Source: Phallusia fumigata
Taxonomy: Eukaryota; Chordata; Ascidiacea; Phlebobranchia; Ascidiidae
Direction of reading: 5' to 3'
Assembly (NCBI GenBank): GCA_008931825.1
Contig: QXVZ01011457.1
Coordinates: 1 to 27,525 of the forward strand
Length of the DNA stretch: 27,525 nucleotides
A model generated the notes under the pieces. The model had not been told where the DNA came from. It searched no databases and was given only the letters and a program-made list of their open reading frames with translations. The first letter of the stretch is position 1, and each line of letters starts with the position of its first letter. Both the position numbers and the translations under genes were made by a program. This document shows, piece after piece, positions 1-12,109 of this stretch.

Positions 1-245
1 AAATTTCATCAAATTCGGAGATCGTTTAAATACTTGGGTGGGGCTAAGAAGTCAATCGAAATGAATGGCACATTGCCATGACCATATCTACCAGCTGTGA
101 AAGCCCCCCCCAAATCCATCAAACATTTCATGCCAAAAATGCGTGGACAAGCTGCAGGGCAGAAAAAAAAAACAAAAAAAAACAAACAAACAGAGTGAAA
201 ACAATATGTGTCCCCTTTCAGGAAAGGGACCCATAATGACGGAAA
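1..245 (+). repeat. Dispersed repeat, copy related to 14880-15306
   Basis: The left part (TTTCATCAAATTCGGAG) belongs to the repeat unit described at 1611-1927. From about 84 the sequence (ATATCTACCAGCTGTGAAAG, CAAGCTGCAGGG, GAAAACAATATGTGTCCC) aligns with 15146-15306. It includes a small hairpin, GTCCCCTTTC/GAAAGGGAC, around 209-230. Confidence 0.65.
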
Positions 246-1436
246 CATCAACTAGAGAGGTGGCATTCTCCATATTTTCATTCCACATACACTTTTCATT
301 CCATTTTCATTCCACATTTTTTAGGACATAATCAGTTTAAAAATCAGGATTACAAGTTAAAACAAAAAGTAAAAATTTCCATAGTTTTACTAACTCTTTT
401 CTTACATCATGAATCCCCACAGTCACACTAATCAATAGTTTGACCTGCAGCGACCTTTGGCAGTGTAAACACCCATTTATGTGTGATGTAACAAACTGTT
501 ACCACCAGCGGAGCATCGCAAACTCATCAATCACTCCCTTGCATAAGGTCGTTTTGCATTTGGGGCAAAACAGTCAGAGTTTAAACACGTATTTGCGACT
601 GTATGAATAAATACTTGACCAATCAGACTTTAAACTCTAAACAACTGATAAGAAGCACCGAAGGACTCTACATATTTAAACTGAATACTTGGGGTTAAAA
701 AGGTAAAATAGGTGTAAATCTAAAGAGAAGTCACACTTTGATTGTATCATCTATCAAAATAGAAAACTCCTAGGCAACTTAATTTGTTAAATGTTGCTGT
801 TTTAAAATTTGGTTTTTACGTTTTAGGGGTCTGTGGGTTAACTAGAGTAAAAAAATGTTAGTGCACAACTTCAGATCATGTGTGAAAATTTAAAGAAATT
901 CGGACAACACTTTCTTGACAGAAAAAAAATAAAGAAAAAACAATATGTGTTGATGAACCCATAATTGTAGCAGATGTTTTTTATTGTTGTTTTTTAATTT
1001 AATTAAAAAATTGGTAATTTTAACTGAGAACAGGAATTAGACACCACCATGGCCTAATCTACAAACTTTGTAGGGATAACAGGATAACATGTGAAACACA
1101 GCAATTGATTATCTACAATGCCATGTTTTCAAAAATGTTTTATTTACATTCATTTTTGACATTTTTTTATAAATTGACCCATATTGGGGAGGTAGCTGGG
1201 TAAATGCTAGGTATTTGCTACGATGCTTGTGCATTGAACGGTAAATGCGATCAAAGTTACATTTTTTACAGTGTGGTATTGCAAACACATGTTATTCACC
1301 ACTACACAACCACAGTTTGATTTAACACGTTCACTGCGAACTACGATATCTCTCGTAGTAACAATCTAGTTCGTTTAGTAGATGTGATTATACTCATACT
1401 GGATCCATTCAATCAAAATGCACTGAAACTAGAAGG

Positions 1437-1605
1437 GTGGTTTTCACCATATTGCCATTCCATATACAGCATTACCCCATTTGAAAACGCATATATATTC
1501 ACCATGTCATTTCAAATTGGGTCCCGTAGTTACCTAAGCTTTTATAACATGATTGTATCTGCAGGCAAAAACGCATGGGTCCCCACACATGCAAGGATAT
1601 AGAAT
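1437..1605 (+). repeat. Dispersed repeat, copy related to 14571-14690
   Basis: Shares TTTCACCATATTGCCATTC, GCAGG.AAAAACGCATGGGTCC and CATGCAAGGATATA with 14571-14690. Confidence 0.55.
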
Positions 1606-1610
1606 AATTG

Positions 1611-1927
1611 TAGGTTTGACTTAAATCACCCATTTCCGACATTGTTTAGCAATTTGACCTGTTTTAGTGGGCTAGTGAGGTAACCGCTTGGGCTTTAATG
1701 TAAAACACAGCTATGACTGTTCCAAAATAAAATGCTCTACAAAACTTTTAAATTTCATCCAATTCGAACATTGTTTAACAATTTGATCCATTTTAGGGGG
1801 CTAGTGGGGTAACTGTTGAGGCTATGGGGTAAAACACAAAATGACATTTTATACAAACTGTCCAAATTTTAACTAAATCGGAGAATGTTTAACAATTTGC
1901 CCCATTCTAGGGGACTAGTGGGGTGAA
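1611..1927 (+). repeat. Tandem array of a ~130-bp repeat unit (about 3 degenerate copies)
   Basis: Each unit has AATTTCATCCAATTCGGA, then TGTTTAACAATTTGACCC, then TTTTAGGGGGCTAGTGGGG, then GGGGTAAAACACA and ATACAAACTGTCC. Copies diverge by several bases each. Confidence 0.75.
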
Positions 1928-2691
1928 AAAAAAATTTTGGTAACTTTGTTGCTGAACGTTTAATTTTGGCAACATAAGGTAACATAAGGTTTTCTTTCTA
2001 ATGAAGCTGTTACTTTTTTAATTATGTAAGGAATTTTAGATTTAATAATAAAACAAAAAAATGTACGACCAAAACTATTGTTTTTTTTACCCTGGGCAAA
2101 AAAACAATGTCGTAGTAAAAAAAGTGTAAACTGGGATCATTTGTAAGAACTATATGTAGCCGGTTGGACTTTAATTGGAATACAAAAACTAAATAGATCC
2201 TTTTAAAGACACAAACAGCAAAAAAAATCATAAATAACTTTATTGCAACTAACAAGCCAAAAAATTAGAAGTCAAAAGATTTTTTTTTCAAACTCGTGTA
2301 AGCCAAATTCGCAGCTGTTTGCGAATTTTTAGCCACTAATTGTTCACTTTGGAATCGAAACTGTACCTTTCCTTGCTGGGCACTGGTCAGCAAAGGTATT
2401 TCTGGTACTTTACTTTAACAATATTTTTATACGGGCTTGTGAGCTACTAAGAATACAGTCTGGTAAAATTTGCTGGACATAAAAACCGGACTCATTTATA
2501 TTACAAAAGCATTCTGGAAGATTTTGAATGCCAAGACTTGAAACTTCTCTTGTATCATTTATTTAAGCAAATGATTCTAATGTTATATTTGTGCAGCATT
2601 GGAACCCCCAAAAGTGGAACTTATTAGCGTTTGCATGCAAACATTTTTATTTACTTAAATTTCCTCAACAGCTGTAGTCACTAGTGATGCA

Positions 2692-2790
2692 CCGAATTGC
2701 GTACATCAGATTCAGACCGAAACTGAATATTCGGCAGTTTTTGCCGAATAATTTCAGCCGAATCATATATGACGTCACGTGATCCTGTAC
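2692..2790 (+). mobile_element. Solo hAT-like terminus
   Basis: TAGTGATGCACCGAA is very like hAT terminal inverted repeats (CAGTGATGCACCGAA type), followed by repeated ATTCGGC/GCCGAAT motifs. No matching right end (TTCGGTGCATCACT) was found nearby, so this looks like a broken end. It carries TGACGTCACGTG at 2770-2781. Confidence 0.45.
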
Positions 2791-3017
2791 GCTACGCTTT
2801 TGATGTTATCAAATGAGTTTTGTAACCAGGCAAAACAGTGGTGCTACAATAGGATAGTTGTGTTGTATTAATATCTTAGTTTTGTGGGTTTTAAGGTTGC
2901 TTTGGCCATCTTTGACAACTTCCACATAAACTTCTGACCTTAGATTGCTAACCACTAGAAATATCGTAGTTCGCAGTGAACATGTTAACATCAAACTGAG
3001 ATTGTGTAGTGGTGAAT

Positions 3018-3371
3018 ATAACTGCTGTAGCTATGGGATAAAACACATCAATTATTGCACCACGATAACATGTTATACAAACTGTCCAAATTTCATCCAA
3101 TTCAAAGAATGTTTAACAATGGCTATGGGGTGAAACACATCAATTATAGCACCATGATGACGTGTTATACAAACTATCAAAATTTCATCCAATTTGGAGA
3201 ATGTTTAACAATCTGACCCATTTTAGGGGTTAGTGGGGTAACTGTTGGGCGAGGGGTTAAAGCACATCATGTATTGCACCACAATGACATGTTGTACAAA
3301 CTGTCCAAATTTTTTCCAATTCAGAGAAAGTTTAACAATTTGACCCATTTTGGGGGGTTGGTGGGGTAACA
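3018..3371 (+). repeat. Second tandem array of the ~130-bp repeat unit (about 3 copies)
   Basis: Same unit as at 1611-1927, with GGGGTGAAACACATCAATTA, CCATGATGACGTGTTATAC and ACCCATTTTAGGGG. One copy lacks the ATTTTAGGGG part, so a unit was lost or the array recombined near 3120. Confidence 0.75.
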
Positions 3372-5040
3372 TTTCAGTCTTGCAAGACCGAGATCTCGTC
3401 ATATTCTGCAGACTGGGGGCTGCACACCTATCGTGAAAACATACAATGTGTTGGGACGTGATGCATTTAGGATCCATACATCCATAGAGTAATGATTTAT
3501 AAACTGCCCATAGAGAAGTAAAAAAACAGGACAAGTGACAAACCGTCTTCCACATTGCCAACAAATTGTGTTTATCTTTGTGCCACAGAAGCCTAATTTG
3601 CAAAATAGACCGACTTGGTTAGTTTATACACTTATTAAATAAAACGCAAAATGACGGATCAGTTTCTATTGTTCTTTTTTGAATTATCATGTATGCCACA
3701 AAACACAAGATTCAGAAAAAAAAGAATACCATACAACAAAAAAGATTCAAGTAGATTTGTCTGAATCTTCTGTTTATATCATGTAAACTAATATTAATTT
3801 GTCTACAAATTTATAATAGTGTAAGAACAAGCATTTTAGTTACAATTTACAACAAGGCAAACAACAATTAACAGATGAATTGGTGCTAATGTACCAATGC
3901 TTGTTTGTCTGATTTTTAGAGTTTTGGAGACTTTCTAAAGTTACAAATTTGGCATTATGTTGTTGTTTTGTTTACCAAAATTGTGTATGTACCAGTCTGC
4001 AAAAACTATTAGACAACTTTGATATAATATTATTGATTCACAACAACTATTTCAAAATAGCCAGCTGTCCACAATCAATCTTGTATTGTTTCTGTAAGTT
4101 GTAACAGGAAACAATAGTGTTATTTATTACGTTACAAATCACGACTGTAAAACCTAAATTCATGGATCTTTGTGGTTTCATCTACCATTCTACCACACGA
4201 CCAAGAACGGGCGAGAACAACTAATAAAAACCCGCTGTCTAATCAGTAAAGCTGCATACTTAGTACATGTACCGCCGAACCAGCTACGGTGGTATAAGAT
4301 CTAACAAAATAACTACTAACTAACCCGACTTAAGTGCTGCCGCATACCCAACAGCGTGGTACAACCTGTCGCTGTTCTGCATGGCCCCTCCCACGAAGAA
4401 AAAAGAACCACGAAACGCGGAAATAGTGGCGTGTGTACCAGAGCACATCGCAATTATTACGTCATTGCATTCTTAAATCCTGAATTACGGGATTGTTTCG
4501 GTTTTGTAAAAATATCTAGTTTTAGCGAGTTAACATAAATGTATTTTATTTCCTATTTTCGGGAGGACTAAAATAAACTGGCGGAAACATAAAATTCACG
4601 ACATCTACCTTCTTTATGACTAGTTCCCGAGGAAGTTTTTAAAGTATGGAAAGGTTATATATTTGTTATGTTCAATTTTGTGGGATTCAATTTTGACATG
4701 ACAATCATATTTTATTAACGATGGAATAAGTATAAAGTTGTTTGTTTCGTTGCTTGCCAAGAGAAAGTGCCGGGTCTGCTCCGTTGCGTCATCTAGCACC
4801 AACGATATTTACGGTTTTGCGCCACCAACCACCAACAGACGTAACAAGCGTATTCTTTGACAACAGTATTTTAGGGAAACTTTACGAACTCGCGCTAACG
4901 AAAGATATTTAGAACAACAGCCTCAAAACCCACATTACCGCGTCCATTCCTAAACTTACATTTTTTGTTGTCGAGGTACGTAATAGTTCCGTTGTTACGT
5001 CACAAGACTTCACTGTCACCAAGTCAGAGGTTTTACAAAC
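3372..5040. other. Gene-free stretch upstream of the kelch gene
   Basis: No convincing exon on either strand. Open frames here are short, lack splice support and have AT-rich composition. TTACGTCA (CRE-like) occurs at 4457-4464 and 4995-5002 on the side of the kelch start; no TATA box was seen. Confidence 0.5.
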
Positions 5041-5046
5041 GTGGCA

Positions 5047-8000
5047 ATGATCCTCAAAATGCAGCAAAGTGGCGTGGAAACTTGTGGGGCGTGGCGGAAC
5101 TGTGACTCAATCAGCCACAAACATTGTGTCACTAATTGGCGCAACCTCGTTCGACTCTGGAGGGCTCAAAAGCTATGTGACGTCACTATCAATGTGAATG
5201 GATGTCGATTTCAATGCCATGGGATTGTGCCAGCCTCTGCCAGCCCGTTTTTTCGCGAGGCTTTCTGCAAAAAAGTGGAAATGTCAGCGACCGATTCGTT
5301 TCTCTGTGACAAGGAGGTGATCGTGGACTTTATGAGCGAGGAAACATTTTCCCACGTAAGAGATTGTTGGGAACAGGATTGAGTGTCTGATATTGTCCTA
5401 GACCAGGAATCAGCAAATTTTTTGGACCTCGAGTTTTGTAGTACATTCTATGAAGCCTCATAGTTTAGGTTTAAGTCAATAGTGAAGCATAATATTCTAA
5501 ATTTGACGTTTCAGGCATTAAAGCCGTATAGTTTGGCGACACAAGTCTTGGTTCCGTTGATTTTTACAAGTAATTAAACCCAACACCGTTTCTTTACGCA
5601 TTTGTAAAATAACTAACAAAGTAATGTCATGTTTCAAATAGAACTGTTTTAGGTTAGGGGTATGCAACCTGTGGCCCGCGGATAGAAATTGTGCGGCCAG
5701 CGAAATGATTTCTGTGCATCCCTTCTCTTTTTTGTGCATCGCACATCAGAACGGAGTTTAATTTATTATCCTTGGCGCAACAATAACGGTGGGAGAGTAA
5801 AGCGAACAACGGTAATGGCATTCCTTGGTAAACGGAATATTCTTCTTTGATATGCAACAAGACAAGTGGGCCCCCCGGCATTATGTGGATGACTGTAATT
5901 GGCCTTCCAATAAAAACGGTTGCACACCCCTGTTTTAGGTAATTTCGGCCACCTACGTGTGAGTGTAATCTCTGTCTAGGTACTAAACTTCATGTACACG
6001 GCTGAAGTTGACATCCGACAAAGCAACGTGCGCCCCCTAGTGCTGGCTGCCGCGCGCCTGGAAATGCAGGGCATGGTGAACGCAATTATGAGTGAAGTAC
6101 TGGAACGGGAGTTGTCGTCGGCGGAAAGCACTGCTAGTAACAGTACGAAGCAGAAAGTTAGGCAACCTCACCGAGCAAGTAAAACAGTTGAAGTTGAGCA
6201 CCGTAGACGTCATAAAAATGGCGTTTCGATCGATAAGATTGGTGAGGAATAGTTTTATGCAAAAAAATAAATTATGTGAAAAGATAAATAGCCTTTTTAC
6301 TCAAAACTTGTTGAAAATTTAAGCATTGAATATGTAAATTGATCTAGTGGCCGTTCAAGACTGCCCTTCGGAATTTTAGTTTATCTGTTTTGCAAAAATA
6401 TTGAAATCGCTCCGAACCTTTGTTCGGTGCCGTACATGAAGTTATGCCCACTTTTCCGCATATTTATCAAACGTAGATTGCTGCGGTAGATTTCCCAACG
6501 ACGACTCCTCGGACGCTGAGGAGCCACTGAATGTGGAAGATCGAAACCGGCGGCGTTCAGCGTCCACAGACACCAAGATCACAGTCGTTGGTATCATGGA
6601 TGAATTGCGGTTACAGGGTGACCTCAAAACACTAGAATTTGTTCGGAATTTTGCAGCCCGCAACTTCTCCCGTGTTTCGCAAGTCGATTCCTTCCTGTAA
6701 GTGTTTGTTTGTGGTGCGTGCTGGATGTAGAATTTCGAATTTCAAAGATTTGACGCCCAAAGCATTAAATATCGGGTGGTCGGACTGAAAACCATTTATA
6801 TCATCGCAATACAGCAGGCCATTGCTTGCAACAAAAAGGTTTCTGCCGTTATTAGTTTAACGCAGTTATTGAACCGCAGTTATTGCCAGTTTTTATCATA
6901 TTTAATCGCGGTGCAGGAAATAAGCTTTCCATGTTTTGGTCGCCAGTTCTCATCATCAATATTCGGTTAGAGTGTTCTTTTGGATTTTTAACGAAAGGGT
7001 CGGTAGGGAAATGTGGTAGTGCCAGATTTTGCAAGGCGGTAGGCATCCAAATTCGCCATGAATCAACAGGCCATAGTATAAGTTGTTTAATTTAAACAAC
7101 TTCATAATAACCAAACAAGTTAATATAGTTGTGGAGGATGACGTAACGGCAAGTGTTTTTTATATCCTTTGCTGTTTGTTTATTATAAGAACACATCAAC
7201 CGTAAATTGAGTGCCCAAAACAAGCTTGCCTTTAGAGACACATCTGTGCACACAGTAGCGTGCTTGTTGGACGACGAACGCCTCAACATTGATGAGTTCA
7301 AAGTGTTTACAGCGCTGTGTAGGTGGCTTGAAGCGGATCCGCTGCACTTGGTACATGCACCATATCTACTTTCAAAGGTAACTAGCATTTAACGCTTGCC
7401 TGGTCCGTGTCAATAGGAAACTAATGGCTGGCAACAGAAAAAGGAGAAAAAAGCTTCTTTACAAGCAAACTTGACAATGAAAGCATCTGCTGTTTTATAT
7501 TTTTTATGTTCGTTAATTCTTTTAATATTGCTTTCACCTTCTAATAAAGATGTGTATATTACACGTGTTATAATGGAAGTACAAAAAGCTGAGTATGCGA
7601 AACCATTTCACGGCGCTTACCAAACACCATCAACTGTGCTGCCTAGGCCTACGGCCTGTACCATTTGCGCCATTTGATTTGTTGTTAATCATGGACAGGG
7701 AATGCGATGCAATTAACACTCATATTCTAGACCTGGTAATAACAAAAAGTTGTATTTGGAACACTTTTAGCTTCGCTTGCAACTCCTTTCGCCTCAAGAG
7801 CTGGAGGAAAGCGTCGAAACTAAGGATTATCTAATGAGTAAGAAAAAATGCAGAGTTCTTATACTGGAAGCTTTTCGATTCCACTGTCTCCGTACTCGGG
7901 CTGGTGATGACGAATCAACCTCACGGGGGACACCTCGTGGACAAACGCAGAGAATTGGCACCAGCAGGTATCTCTCGGGTTTTTAACAACATACTACAGC

Positions 8001-11000
8001 AAACCGTTGACAGCAAAAAATGACCATGATTTTGAAAAAACTGTAATTCTAAAAAAAGGCAGTTTTTTTTATACGTTATACTGCATGCTGCTCTTACGAC
8101 TGCAACACAGTGCGTAAAAAGCTTGGTGAACTGTGTTGACATCGCCCGCGCAAAAAAATTCCAGTCAACAACGATGCATTTCTTTTCAGAAATTACGATT
8201 CCGAGGCGGAAGACTGGACGTTCGGCGAGGACAAAGTCATGGTAAAGAAAAACCAAAAGTCTCCTTTCTGTCCAGTCAAACCATGTGCCTGCTGCCCTGA
8301 CTACATTCTTCTTTCTGGAGGTATTTTTTGGACTCTTTCAATAGAGACCACTTGCTGACAAAAAACTTTTTGAGGCAACACGATGCTATAAACAGTCAAC
8401 AGAGAAGGGTTGTAAACGTAACGTTGTGTCGACAAGAGTCGTTTGTTCGTTAGCTTTTAATTGCTTTACTTTCGTTTTCATTACGTTGTAATATCCATGG
8501 GTCAGGTATGTGCTTCAGCTTCATTTCAAATAAAAACTAACATATCATTTTTTGCGGATCGGCACGAGACATTTTTTACTTTCTTTACCTTTTGGCACCC
8601 AAGCGTAAATTCACGCGAAGTTTGGTCATTTAAGATTTCTATAGCCACTTGGCAACTACGCTTTTTAAAGTTTAACATAACGACCGTTTGTGCCCTAGGC
8701 ATCGACATCAAGGAGAAATTGCCGTGCGAGGGACTTTACAAATACGAGGAGAAGGAAAATGCCTGGCTGAGGTTTGCCAAAATCCCACAGCCCAGAAACC
8801 ATCACGCGGCTGTTTACTGCAAAGGCGCTGTGTATGTTATCGGTACGTATAGCAAAGGCAGTGTGTTTTTCGTCACTAACTTTATATTTCGTTTGATTCG
8901 GCAGATTCACGTTACGTGATATGTTGAATATGCACGCTACACCGGTGTTTGATCTAAATAGTTTTGGGTCCCCTATCATAAACATCAGTCAATCCAAAAT
9001 AGGGAAGATTCGCCGACATTATATACATTTTTTTGTTTCATTTTAATCACCGGTTTTATTTGTCTTGAAAAACCCACAACTTCAAAACAAAGCAGATTTG
9101 ACAATAAAACTACACACTCAATATTGACCACAAGCCCATCATTGTACCCCTAAATATTTGTTCCACGGGACTGTATTGCACCCTCAGGTGGGTCGGACCC
9201 AACTCTGACCGGCCCTGGTTCCGAGGTTTGTCCGGTCGCAACTTGCTACAAACTCGGTCTCGGGTCTCTGAAATGGTGCAAGGTTGAGTCCATGTCGACG
9301 CCACGAATGTCTTTACAGGTAGGAAAAAACTATTGGATGATTAACTAAATCTTCCATACAAAACAGCAAAATCGCATGTCTGAAACCATGGACTGTATAT
9401 TATCAGGACTATAATTTTACACCACTGTATTACGATTGTTTGATAGTCTTGTGTAGTTTAGTCGTAAACCTTCTATTTTGCAGAATTCTATTTTGTAGAT
9501 ACACACTCCACCAGTTTTGTTTGGTTTCGTTCTTTTACGTTTGGGCAATTGAACGTTGGGCAGCGAGATTTGGTTTGGTAATTATTTAGTGGTACTCCTT
9601 CAGTTTTTATCTGACTGTGCGAAACAAAATGTAATATATTCTAGCGGGATTATCAAAATTTACAATTTAGCCAAAATAATTTTTTTGTCACAGGCAGTCT
9701 ACCTCAACGGGTATATATACGCAATCGGAGGCCAAGATCACAAGCAAAGGATTCTAAGGGACGTGGAGCGTTATTCATTATCCAGATGTACATGGGAGTA
9801 TTCCGGGACACTTTCCGGCGCTCGTGCGGGGATGGCGGCGTGCGCGTTTGACAACCGCTTGTGGGCGCTCGGGGGTTACTGCCACAAGCGAGGTACGGTC
9901 CTGGATACGGTTGAGACATTTGAAGAGGACGTGGGAAGGTATGACTAAAAGTGAGAGATTAATCACGTTTTCTTGTAGCATTGTCAAAAAGCAATTAAGT
10001 ATACTTTACGTTTTGACCAGCCAAGATCACCAGTTGATTGGAGATTTTTCGTTTATCTGCATGGGGTCGAAAACCAGAAAACGATTTTAGAGACTTTTTA
10101 AAGATCAATTTAACTCCCCAAGTACACGAAACATTGTCTGGTGAAAATCGCACGATGATTTTATTAAAAGCACTCTGTTTGTGTGTTTAGTTGGGAAAAC
10201 ATGATCCCGCTCAGATTTCCAAGATGTTTTGCCAACGCGGCAGCCTGTCACGGACGACTGCACATCCTAGGTGGCGCTTGGCTCGACCCTGACCTGGACT
10301 GCACTACTTTCAGCAGCGTCTATGACGTCGACGTTTTCAATGACGTCAGCAAAGTTTGGGAGGGAGTCACTGCGCTCCGGCTCAGCCGCCACGACGCGGG
10401 CGTTGCCGTTTTGGGTAATTTTATGTTAGACAAAAATTTAGCCCGCTGTTTTGCTTCAGATTTATCATTGAGTAAAAGTGGTGTTTTCATTGGTCGAAAG
10501 GCTGCGACATGCTTCGAGCAATATTACATTAGGCCCCCATTTCGGACGGTGGTGGATTTACAAACTCCAAGGCAGGCAAATTTACCTTGTAAACGTTTAC
10601 AAGTTTGATCCTTGGGTAAAGTGTGTTATATTTCACCCAGGCGTAAAAATGTAAACGCTTGTGCATTGTAAAAAATAGGTATTTTTCCGATTGACGCATT
10701 TCTATTTCTCTAATTTTTTTGTTATTTCTATTCATGTGGTTTTGTCACATTCTAGAAATACTAGCATAGCCCCAATAATCTATTACCCCAACCACATAGG
10801 TCCATGCCCGGCCTTGACAATATTTATCCATTGATGCATTTCATTTTCAATGCATCGATGCATTTTAATGCAACATCGTTGAAATGCTATTTCTTTAGGT
10901 CCTCGTATTTACATTGTCGGCGGCAAGCACTGCGACAGTGGCGTCATACAGAATCTCGAAACAGTTGAGTGCTTCGACGTGGAGAAAGGTGATTGGTTGG

Positions 11001-11059
11001 AAGGTGTTACCTCATTGCCACTTCCTTTGCTTGGACCCGCTGTCACGTACACGAGTTAA
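5047..11059 (+). CDS. BTB-BACK-kelch (KLHL-type) protein, 11 exons, 729 aa
   Basis: Predicted CUL3 ubiquitin-ligase substrate adaptor. Exons: 5047-5355, 5980-6241, 6477-6696, 7212-7377, 7771-7967, 8190-8320, 8699-8842, 9188-9318, 9694-9938, 10191-10414, 10899-11059; all introns are GT-AG and phases join without a stop. BTB spans about residues 33-145 (LCDVTINVNG at 43-52). A long charged linker follows (about 146-235). BACK spans about 236-360 (ARNFSRVSQV at 251-260). Six kelch blades follow, with GG pairs at 428/429, 477/478, 532/533, 580/581, 629/630 and 684/685. The start is the first ATG (MILKMQQS); a second in-frame ATG is four codons later. The Cys-rich patch at 412-420 and the long linker are unusual for KLHL proteins. 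The true orthologue is not recognised, so no symbol is given. The exon 4 acceptor (ATTGAG) is weak but is required by frame. No AATAAA was found just downstream. Confidence 0.92.
5655..5932. mobile_element. Non-autonomous hAT-type MITE in kelch intron 1
   Basis: The left end reads TAGGGGTATGCAACC and the reverse complement of the right end reads CAGGGGTGTGCAACC (13/15 identical). Both sides are flanked by the same 8 bp, TTTTAGGT (5647-5654 and 5933-5940), which is the target-site duplication length of hAT transposases. The 278-bp element has no transposase frame, so it is a non-autonomous copy. The CAGGGGT start and the internal GGCCCGC are common in hAT ends. The exact duplication suggests a fairly recent insertion. 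It sits inside intron 1 and ends 47 bp before exon 2. Confidence 0.88.
10755..10800 (-). repeat. Fragment of the ~130-bp repeat in kelch intron 10
   Basis: CATAGCCCCAATAATCTATTACCCCAACC resembles the reverse complement of the repeat core (GTGGGGTAACTGTTGAGGCTATGG). It is short and diverged. Confidence 0.3.
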
Positions 11060-11076
11060 ATTTCGTAACTTTATAC

Positions 11077-11082
11077 TTTATT
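11077..11082 (-). terminator. Poly(A) signal of Id-like paralogue A
   Basis: The plus strand reads TTTATT, so the minus strand reads AATAAA, 283 nt past the paralogue A stop codon. It is only 18 nt beyond the stop codon of the convergent kelch gene (11057-11059), so the two 3' UTRs probably meet or overlap. Confidence 0.55.
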
Positions 11083-11364
11083 GTCGAAAAATACAAACAA
11101 TTGTGCCCCTCAGACATTACACAATTGCTGCATGCCATCCTGTCTAACTTAATGCGTTGAAGTAGGAACAGGTTACAGACCTTTTTGCGGAAGTGTATTT
11201 CGGAAAGGCAAGAAAAAAACAAAAAAGACGAGCAATCAACACAGGTGCAATCACGTGACCAAAGCGCTTGTCCTGATTCGACGCCCGCTTTGGGCTCGCG
11301 ACGACATTGGAACAAATCGCAGGGCTTTGGCAAGCCGCTGCGTAACACCAGAGCAGAGCGTGCT

Positions 11365-11996
11365 TTAACGAAATTGCATAAGGCGCGCCACACGATTATC
11401 GGTATCCGGTATTCCCCTCGTCTTTTCGGCTTCATGGGTGTCAGGGAAATTTGCTGGGCCGTGGCGTACTGTGTCCTGTGCTTGAAGCTGCAAAAGACTT
11501 TGCAGTTTGCAGATGTACTTCGCGGCCTCGACCACCACAGTCGTGTTTGAAGAAGAGCTGGCGGTGCATGTTGGCACGATTTCACGGAGACGCGAGAACA
11601 GCAATCTGCAAGAATTGGTTCTTTGTTAGTTTGCTGGACATTCATACAACCACAGTGACGACATTTTGACCCTCGGTTAACTCGTCATATCCAAAACAAG
11701 GCTTTTAACATATCCTAAATGTGTGTTTGTACGAAACATTTATCAGTGAAATACACATCGTAAAATATGTTCTGCAGCGTTACGTCACCTCTGCAGAGTT
11801 GCTTAAAAAGATCTTTCAGGTTCTATACTCACTTTAATTCTTCGGTTTCGTTGTTTTTCTTTATCGTCTTCATCGACTGCTGAGATTTTGCGAGCGGGGA
11901 TTTTAAAACGGAAAACTTTTCCGGCGAATTCCTCTCCATGCGGGTAATCCCCTGACGCGAGATAGCCATTTTGACGAGCTTTGCTGATTTCACCAT
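11365..11996 (-). CDS. Id-like HLH protein, paralogue A (two exons, 134 aa)
   Basis: Minus strand. Exon 1 is 11996-11833 (ATG GTG AAA, ending GAATTAAA|GTGAGT, phase 2). Exon 2 is 11605-11365 (acceptor TTCTTGCAG|A), ending in TAA. The HLH spans about residues 56-95: helix 1 is LLFSRLREIVP and helix 2 is VVVEAAKYICKLQSLL after a Ser-rich loop. The stretch before helix 1 (NNETEELK) keeps the Asn and Glu spacing of a bHLH basic region but lacks its arginines, so DNA binding is unlikely. Small size and an HLH without a basic region fit the Id/emc group, which sequester E-proteins in the nucleus. The N-terminus (MVKSAK) and intron match paralogue B. A TATA box lies at 12089-12098. Another non-DNA-binding HLH family is possible. 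Confidence 0.8.
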
Positions 11997-12088
11997 GTTT
12001 TCGAATGTGCGGTTCAGTAACGATAACACAAGTTGGTGATTTGATGAACTGAGCACGAATGAATGATGCTGGTCCGGCAAGCACGCAA

Positions 12089-12098
12089 CCTTTTATAC
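12089..12098 (-). promoter_or_regulatory. TATA box of Id-like paralogue A
   Basis: The minus strand reads GTATAAAAGG, a near-ideal TATA box. The expected start of transcription about 30 nt downstream (around 12065) gives a 5' UTR of about 70 nt before the ATG at 11996. No other strong TATA box stands near this gene. Confidence 0.7.
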
Positions 12099-12109
12099 TT
12101 CGCGGGCTA

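Noticed and set aside
11043..11645. 200-codon open frame on the minus strand
   Set aside because: It overlaps the HLH A exon in another frame and its 3' UTR, has no splice support, and the HLH frame is matched by paralogue B.
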